A stretch of DNA of 64,000 nucleotides, taken from assembly GCA_910584195.1 (NCBI GenBank), contig CAJTYV010000003.1, forward strand, positions 1 through 64,000, in the 5' to 3' direction. Position numbers and translations under genes: made by a program. Origin of the DNA: an uncultured Ruminococcus sp. (GTDB lineage: Bacteria > Bacillota > Clostridia > Oscillospirales > Ruminococcaceae). Shown here piece by piece: positions 59,187-64,000 of this stretch. The notes beneath the pieces were generated by a model. That model made no database searches and had not been told where the DNA came from. It saw only the letters and a list, made by a program, of their open reading frames with translations. Numbering within the stretch: position 1 is the stretch's first letter; every line of letters starts with the position of its first letter.

Positions 59187-59238
59187 TCAAAGCTCTGCTT
59201 TCAACAAGCAGACGGCTTACGTCAGTAAGGCGGATTCA
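59187..59238. repeat. Copy C of the modular hairpin repeat (5' half)
   Basis: Matches 36271-36322 at 47 of 52 bases. The hairpin CTGCTT-TCAAC-AAGCAG is identical; the second hairpin has changed to CTTAC / GTAAG while still pairing. Confidence 0.6.
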
Positions 59239-59262
59239 GTTGGAGATCGTATAAATATATTT

Positions 59263-59303
59263 AGCCCTGAAGCAATTCAAATCAACTGCTTCAGGGCTTA
59301 TTT
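59263..59303 (+). terminator. Terminator of the second PL11 lyase gene
   Basis: AGCCCTGAAGCA (59263-59274) / TGCTTCAGGGCT (59287-59298), then TATTTTA. Confidence 0.88.
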
Positions 59304-59431
59304 TAGGGTGGGTGACACTATCCGAAATGTTCGAATATAGGCATACTGTCGTATGGCAATGATTTTTAACGCAGAAAGACAAAAAGATGCATATAAGACG
59401 GGCGTTGAACGGTAGTGTCAACACACCCTAA
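59303..59431. mobile_element. MITE-like element with 18-19 base terminal inverted repeats
   Basis: Left end TTAGGGTGGGTGACACTA (59303-59320); right end TAGTGTCAACACACCCTAA (59413-59431), whose reverse complement matches with one extra base and one change. The 129-base interior has no gene. The right end contains the stop codon of the substrate-binding lipoprotein gene. Confidence 0.6.
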
Positions 59432-61065
59432 TCATAATTCTGCGCCAAACGATAATCAACCGCTTCGGTAAACGGGTCATAAAATATATCCTCGTTGTCT
59501 CTGTCGGCTATAAGATAGGAATTTTTATAAAACAGAGGCACAAAGCAATAGCTGTGAGTTATAAGCTGCTCTGCCTCGGAATACTTTTCAATAAGACTTT
59601 CTGCCGTATCGCATGAACCAAGAGCCTCAGCAATACTGTCCTCGGTTATTACGCCCTTACACGGCGGAATGTTTTCCAGTTCGCGTATTACAGAACTGCC
59701 TATTGCAAGCTTTCCTTTAAGCGGATAAAGAGCAATACTGTATTCTCCATCGTCAATACGCCTTTGGAACTCCTCCGCAGAAACGTCCTCGATTCCAATA
59801 TATAAACCTAAAACCTCCTGCCATTTTTGTGTTACCATGCGAAGAGCTGAAGAATCGGCAGTCTCAGCGTTTACAAGTATCTTCACCTGACCGAAATTTG
59901 CCGATTGAAGTTCTGTTTTTGCAGCTTCATAGCACTCCTCCGCCTGTTCGCTGTTATAGGTATAGAAAGTTTTATCGGAAACAAGTTCCCGATAACTTCT
60001 GCCGTGAACATTCAGAGCCGGGGGAATAATTCCACCTGCCGCCTGAAGATCGTCCCCGAGCTTCATATCGAGTTCATCGCGGTCTATAGCAAGAGAAAGC
60101 GCCTTTCTAAGATTTATACACGAAAAAATTTTATCATCGGGATTGAACACAAATCCCAAAGTAGTAGCAGGTATACCTTGTATCAGATACTTTTCGGGAT
60201 TATACGGACTGCTGCTTAAAGAAGTCAGACACTCTATCTCCTCATCCTTAAACACTTCCCGAACAGCTGCCTCGCTCTCCTCGATAGTAAAACTGAGAAA
60301 TGACGGCATAATATCGTAAGTCTCACTCCAGTTCGCGTCATTTCGCTTCATATATAAGATATTATTGCTTCCGTATGGGTCGAAAAACCATTGTCTGACA
60401 AAAAAAGCTCCGTTTGACATAACCGATTTATCGTCAAGACCATAGCGTCCTTTTGTAGAGTTGAAAAATTCCTCGTTGCACGGATATGCCGCAGAAGTCG
60501 CCATAAGACTTAAAAATTCGGCATTCGGGGCATTAAGAACAATTTGCAGAGTATGTTCATCGGGAGCGTATATATCCGCAAAATCGGCTGACTCAAGACC
60601 ATTCATTACCTCGTATGCACCCATAATACAAGCAAAATTATCACGATACGGCGACTTCATCTGCGGATCAAGAACACGTTTCAGCGCAAATGCGTAATCA
60701 GCTGCTGTAACCGGAAAATATTCGTCCTCCGTAATAACATCGTCATGATTCCGATCGAAAAACCAAAAATTGTCGTCTTTTAAAGTAAAGGTATACACCA
60801 TACCGTCAGCAGAAACTTTAAAACTTTCTGCATTGCAGCATACAACGTTTCCCGATTGGTCTATGCGCATAAGACCGCTGTAAAGATTCTTTATAACGGT
60901 ATTTGACGATGCATCGCAGGCAAATTGAGGGTCAAGACTTTGCGGGTTGCCATTCAGCGGCACATCGTACATGTGACCCGAACCGTCCTCCTTATCGTTG
61001 TTTCCGCATGACGGCATCGCCGAAGCACATAACATTAAACTTAAAAATAATGCAAATTTTTTCAC
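59428..61065 (-). CDS. OppA-type peptide/oligopeptide-binding lipoprotein
   Basis: Predicted 545 residues. Signal peptide with lipobox AMPSC (Cys about 20), then an SBP_bac_5 fold: PQSLDPQFACDASSNTVIKN, YTFTLKDDNFWFFDRNHDDV, AADYAFALKRVLDPQ and ALSLAIDRDEL. It should capture a peptide outside the membrane for an ABC importer. No permease or ATPase gene is next to it. It follows vanY by 16 bases and is probably in one operon with it, so peptides released from the cell wall are possible cargo (inference). Its stop codon lies inside a MITE-like terminal repeat, so the C-terminal end may have been altered. Confidence 0.92.
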   Translation of the reverse strand: MKKFALFLSLMLCASAMPSCGNNDKEDGSGHMYDVPLNGNPQSLDPQFACDASSNTVIKNLYSGLMRIDQSGNVVCCNAESFKVSADGMVYTFTLKDDNFWFFDRNHDDVITEDEYFPVTAADYAFALKRVLDPQMKSPYRDNFACIMGAYEVMNGLESADFADIYAPDEHTLQIVLNAPNAEFLSLMATSAAYPCNEEFFNSTKGRYGLDDKSVMSNGAFFVRQWFFDPYGSNNILYMKRNDANWSETYDIMPSFLSFTIEESEAAVREVFKDEEIECLTSLSSSPYNPEKYLIQGIPATTLGFVFNPDDKIFSCINLRKALSLAIDRDELDMKLGDDLQAAGGIIPPALNVHGRSYRELVSDKTFYTYNSEQAEECYEAAKTELQSANFGQVKILVNAETADSSALRMVTQKWQEVLGLYIGIEDVSAEEFQRRIDDGEYSIALYPLKGKLAIGSSVIRELENIPPCKGVITEDSIAEALGSCDTAESLIEKYSEAEQLITHSYCFVPLFYKNSYLIADRDNEDIFYDPFTEAVDYRLAQNYD

Positions 61066-61081
61066 TTTTCTCTCCCATTTA

Positions 61082-62101
61082 TCAGCTGAGAGTAACGGTA
61101 ACTATGAATCCGCCTGCATTACAGCCCGATACGGTATATTCCTTATCGGCAGGAACAGGTACGGATGTTTTTCCCTCATCTTCGGCAGCAGTATAGTAAA
61201 CGTTATAAGTATGACCGTCCGCTGAAATTTCAAGAGGATTTTCATTATTATGTCCCTTTACTTCCGTAATATACTCTTCAAGACATAGTTGGTGCGAATT
61301 GATATATGAAGCGTGAGGAATACCCACGTAACGGTATGTATAGGTTCTGGGATTTTCGCCTGTTGCAGTCTCCTTGCCATTGGGATAGCGGAGAATAAAC
61401 CCATACTTTCCGGCGTTTTCATTAAACCAATCGTCCGCTTCAAAATATGAATATCCCGTACCGCTCTGACTGTCGTAACGGAACATATCAAAAGTTCTTC
61501 CCGTATGGTAATCGGTATGACCTGCATCAAAGGTCTTGGATTTACCGTTTCTGTGACGCTCCTCCTGTTCATCAAAAGTACGGTAACCGTCCTGAATAAA
61601 AATATCGGTAGTTTCCGAATTGCGTGAAGCTGCATAAGCCTCCATAAGAGCATTGAGCTGAGTTACAACATCTCTATCGAGCTTTGTGACATAGTCGCCC
61701 GACTGATAAAATTCATTTCTGTTGCCGACTATAGTGATCGGGTCAATATCGCCCTCCGGGAACGTATATTCACATTCCGCGTTAACAAGTACAAGATCGC
61801 CCATTTGAGACGCTGCCTTATCGTATTCAACCGATGACGAAAAAACTCCTGCTTCTTCCGTGGGAATTTCTGTATTTTCAGCCGATGTCTGCGGTTCTGT
61901 AAAGACTTCCGGTTCTGTCGGTTCGGTAACAGCTGACGGAGGAGCTTCCGAAGAGCTTTCAATATCTTCCTTGCCTGAAAGCTTTTTAACACACGAACTT
62001 GCAACGACCGCAATACTTATTATAAGCAAAACAAACACGACTATTCTGTCATATCTTACACGGTATTTTTTTTTGCTTCTTCTTTTGTCTCCCTTTGTCA
62101 T
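61082..62101 (-). CDS. VanY-type D-Ala-D-Ala carboxypeptidase
   Basis: Predicted 339 residues. A basic N-terminus (TKGDKRRSKKKYRVR), a membrane helix (about 21-41), a Ser/Glu/Thr/Pro-rich spacer (about 45-95) and a VanY peptidase domain (about 105-300). Zinc motifs: DGYRTFDEQEERH and AGHTDYHTGRTFDMF, with a C-terminal GIPHASYINSHQLCLEEYIT (family E/H pair). It should trim the terminal D-Ala of peptidoglycan stems. An extra C-terminal tail of about 40 residues follows. No vancomycin-resistance genes accompany it. AAGGAG precedes the ATG. Confidence 0.92.
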   Translation of the reverse strand: MTKGDKRRSKKKYRVRYDRIVVFVLLIISIAVVASSCVKKLSGKEDIESSSEAPPSAVTEPTEPEVFTEPQTSAENTEIPTEEAGVFSSSVEYDKAASQMGDLVLVNAECEYTFPEGDIDPITIVGNRNEFYQSGDYVTKLDRDVVTQLNALMEAYAASRNSETTDIFIQDGYRTFDEQEERHRNGKSKTFDAGHTDYHTGRTFDMFRYDSQSGTGYSYFEADDWFNENAGKYGFILRYPNGKETATGENPRTYTYRYVGIPHASYINSHQLCLEEYITEVKGHNNENPLEISADGHTYNVYYTAAEDEGKTSVPVPADKEYTVSGCNAGGFIVTVTLS

Positions 62102-62166
62102 ATCTTTTCTCCTTAATTTTGTTTCTTTTTATCTCTGTTTTTTCCTTAGGATAATACCCAATTAAA

Positions 62167-62195
62167 ATTATAGCATAAATATTACTTTATGTAAA
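62167..62195 (-). promoter_or_regulatory. Promoter of the vanY-oppA-like operon
   Basis: TTTACA (62190-62195), 17-base spacer, TATAAT (62167-62172). Confidence 0.75.
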
Positions 62196-62228
62196 GGGCT
62201 TTTAAAAATTTCACAAAAGAAACAAAAA

Positions 62229-62250
62229 CAGGGCAAAACTGCCCTGTTCG
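62229..62250 (-). terminator. Terminator of the AraC-family gene
   Basis: CAGGGCA (62229-62235) / TGCCCTG (62240-62246), then TTTTTGTTTC on the - strand. Confidence 0.85.
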
Positions 62251-62256
62251 AGTATA

Positions 62257-63033
62257 TCAAAGCTGTTTTCTTCTGTATTCGCTTGGAGTACACCCCATAT
62301 GCTGACGAAACTGCCGCATAAAGTACGACTCGCTTTCATAACCGCATTTTTCCGCGATCATACCCACTGAAAGCTCAGTTTCCAACAGAAGCCTGCATGC
62401 ATAAGATAAACGGCTCTTTATAGCGTCCTGCCGAAAAGTCACGCCAAATGCCGCCATATATATCCTGTGAAAATAAGTTCTGCTTACAGCCAATCTCCTG
62501 CAAAGCTTATCAACTGAAAGGTTTTCAACGGGGTCATCGTACATTTCACGCCGTATTTCTTTTAGCTGCGGATACCGCGGCACATCTTTCTCAGCCAACT
62601 CGATACCGCACACTGCCTCCTCCAGTGATATTAATATAATTCGAAGATAAAGCTCGCAAAGCTCCGTCTTGCGTCTGCAAACAGTACGACAATTCATATC
62701 AAGATTTTTTATTGCTTCGGCAATACTATAATCATCATACACTTCCACCGGAGTATTAAGCGGAATTTCCAGATCTGCAATGTACTGCTTATCAGCAGAA
62801 GACGGACGAAACTGAACAAGGTCATATTTTAGTCCACGGATGCCCGTACCTCGGAAACATCTGCTTATACCGTCTTTGTAAAGTATAGCCGCACCATTGG
62901 AAAATATTCTGTCAGTTCCGCCTATGGTAAATATCACCGGACTCCTGAATAAATACAGACAATAGTCCTGAACGGTACTGCCCTTTATTTCTGCGGAACG
63001 GCTTTCGGCAGTTCTTATTTTCGTGATTTTCAT
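62257..63033 (-). CDS. AraC-family transcriptional regulator
   Basis: Predicted 258 residues. An N-terminal cupin-like ligand domain (about 1-140) and the C-terminal AraC pair of helix-turn-helix motifs: VDKLCRRLAVSRTYFHRIYM and GMIAEKCGYESESYFMRQFR, ending PSEYRRKQL. It likely binds a sugar or other small molecule and controls a nearby or distant carbohydrate operon. It lies 35 bases downstream of the transketolase gene and upstream of vanY, all on one strand. The ribosome site is weak. Confidence 0.92.
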   Translation of the reverse strand: MKITKIRTAESRSAEIKGSTVQDYCLYLFRSPVIFTIGGTDRIFSNGAAILYKDGISRCFRGTGIRGLKYDLVQFRPSSADKQYIADLEIPLNTPVEVYDDYSIAEAIKNLDMNCRTVCRRKTELCELYLRIILISLEEAVCGIELAEKDVPRYPQLKEIRREMYDDPVENLSVDKLCRRLAVSRTYFHRIYMAAFGVTFRQDAIKSRLSYACRLLLETELSVGMIAEKCGYESESYFMRQFRQHMGCTPSEYRRKQL

Positions 63034-63068
63034 AATTATTACTGCATTGACACAAAAATTTACTGATA

Positions 63069-64000
63069 TTACTTGAGATTAACGGCTTCTTTTACCTTGT
63101 TTACAATATTTTCAGCAGAGAGACCGAATTCCTTAAGCAGATCGACAGCCGGACCCGAGTGACCGAATTCGTCGTTTACACCTATCTTCACTACGGGAAC
63201 GGGACAGCATTCCGTAACTGTCTCGGCTACGGCAGAACCCAATCCGCCGATAACGCTGTGTTCCTCAGCCGTAACGATAACGCCGGTTTCTTTTGCGCAT
63301 TTGCAGATAAGCTCCTTGTCAAGCGGTTTTATTGTGTGAATATTTACAACTCTTGCGGAAATTCCCTCTGCTTCGAGAGTTTTTGCTGCTTCGAGAGCTT
63401 CGTTTACCAAAAGACCTGTGGCTGCAATAGTTACATCGTTTCCGTCTTTAAGAACAACGCCCTTGCCAAGCTCAAATTTATATGTCTCGGCATCGTTTAT
63501 CACCGGTACTGCAAGCCGTCCGAATCTCATATAAACAGGACCATTGAAGTCCAAAGCAGCTTTTACTGCCGCACGAGCTTCCACATCGTCGCATGGATTG
63601 ATTATCGTCATGCCGGGGATCGTCCTCATAAGGGCGATATCCTCATTGCACTGATGAGTTGCACCGTCCTCGCCTACTGAAATACCTGCATGAGTTGCGC
63701 CTATTTTTACATTGAGGTGCGGATAACCGATAGAATTACGGACTATCTCATAGGCGCGTCCTGCTGCAAACATCGCGAACGTGCTTGCGAACGGTATCTT
63801 ACCGCTTGCAGCAAGTCCTGCCGCCACGCCCATCATGTTGGCTTCGGCAATTCCGCAGTCGAAAAAGCGTTCAGGATACGCTTTCTTGAAAATACCTGTT
63901 TTCGTAGCCGCAGCAAGGTCTGCGTCAAGCACGACCAGATCTTTATATTCCCCGGCAAGATCTCTCAGAGCCTCGCCGTAGCTTTCTCTTGTAGCCTTTT
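63069..64000 (-). CDS. Transketolase C-terminal subunit (partial, 5' end outside window)
   Basis: The frame is open to the window edge; at least 310 residues. It starts in the window with KATRESYGEALRDLAGEYKD, matching the family N-terminus, so only a few residues are missing. Seen: FFDCGIAEANMMGVAAGLAA and GATHAGISVGEDGATHQCNE, a pyrimidine-binding domain, and the C-terminal transketolase domain with KPLDKELICKCAKETGVIVT. In bacteria with split transketolase it pairs with an N-terminal subunit that should lie just outside the window. It acts in the non-oxidative pentose phosphate pathway in the cytoplasm. Confidence 0.94.
   Translation of the reverse strand, partial: KATRESYGEALRDLAGEYKDLVVLDADLAAATKTGIFKKAYPERFFDCGIAEANMMGVAAGLAASGKIPFASTFAMFAAGRAYEIVRNSIGYPHLNVKIGATHAGISVGEDGATHQCNEDIALMRTIPGMTIINPCDDVEARAAVKAALDFNGPVYMRFGRLAVPVINDAETYKFELGKGVVLKDGNDVTIAATGLLVNEALEAAKTLEAEGISARVVNIHTIKPLDKELICKCAKETGVIVTAEEHSVIGGLGSAVAETVTECCPVPVVKIGVNDEFGHSGPAVDLLKEFGLSAENIVNKVKEAVNLK

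Noticed and set aside
59236..59424. Transposase fragment inside the MITE-like element
   Set aside because: None of the frames gives a recognisable transposase motif.
61082..62101. Vancomycin resistance role for the VanY-like gene
   Set aside because: No vanH, vanA/B/D-type ligase, vanX or vanR/S genes are adjacent, and VanY-type enzymes are common in ordinary cell-wall metabolism.
1..64000. CRISPR array, prophage or complete insertion sequence
   Set aside because: No regularly spaced repeats, phage structural genes or intact transposase genes were seen.

Overview
The window reads as a low-to-mid GC Firmicutes chromosome, almost certainly a gut or rumen Ruminococcus (Oscillospiraceae). Reasons seen in the sequence: type I dockerin modules on several secreted proteins, two family PL11 rhamnogalacturonan lyases, strong GGAGG ribosome sites, TTGACA-17-TATAAT promoters, a CIRCE operator before groESL, a Firmicutes-type L27 with a cleavable N-terminal extension beside its protease Prp, and a SCIFF (six cysteines in forty-five residues) peptide with its radical SAM maturase. 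The species cannot be fixed from the sequence alone, and no cohesin or scaffoldin gene is present here.

Layout. 1-3400: three separately promoted type IV prepilin-like genes and a C-terminal processing protease. 3600-6120: an unusual HTH-cupin-acyl-CoA synthetase fusion behind a structured leader. 6395-13608: secreted proteins, namely three CAP-dockerin paralogues, a dockerin-CBM35-PL11 lyase and a membrane-anchored unknown. 13900-16150: HrcA-controlled groES-groEL. 16286-20256: an SGNH esterase with dockerin and a two-component system whose kinase has a Pro- and Trp-rich external segment. 20485-25080: an unknown protein, a probable unannotated noncoding RNA, and ppdK. 25100-27460: a degraded stretch with tRNA-Pro, a tRNA-like fragment, a broken diguanylate cyclase and a small HTH repressor with a palindromic operator. 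27530-32000: GNAT, MntP, metallophosphoesterase, a membrane/DUF1963 protein and YebC. 32157-34965: translation and ribosome-assembly block rplU-prp-rpmA / obgE-mrnC. 35041-43340: an unknown, prmA, a C39-like dockerin protein, and a MoxR/DUF58/transglutaminase operon. 43460-49217: a paralogous membrane pair, rpsB-tsf, a PRC-barrel protein, a sorting-signal micro-protein and the SCIFF operon. 49331-53283: an ABC-F protein and glgB. 53535-59157: a composite sugar-type regulator divergent from a 1030-residue PL11 lyase. 59428-end: an OppA-like lipoprotein with VanY, an AraC regulator, and the C-terminal subunit of transketolase, cut by the window edge.

How parts work together. The two PL11 lyases and the dockerin-bearing SGNH esterase suggest attack on the rhamnogalacturonan I backbone of pectin (inference). 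The larger lyase is divergent from a regulator with a sugar-binding-protein-like sensor half and an AraC output, a plausible local control unit.

Between genes there is much structured DNA: three long imperfect palindromes resembling MITEs, a modular hairpin repeat in at least three places, several candidate leader RNAs, and a likely free-standing RNA of about 390 nt upstream of ppdK whose last two hairpins show the same loop heptamer. These intergenic structures, the HTH-cupin-synthetase fusion and the SCIFF operon are the parts most worth a second look.
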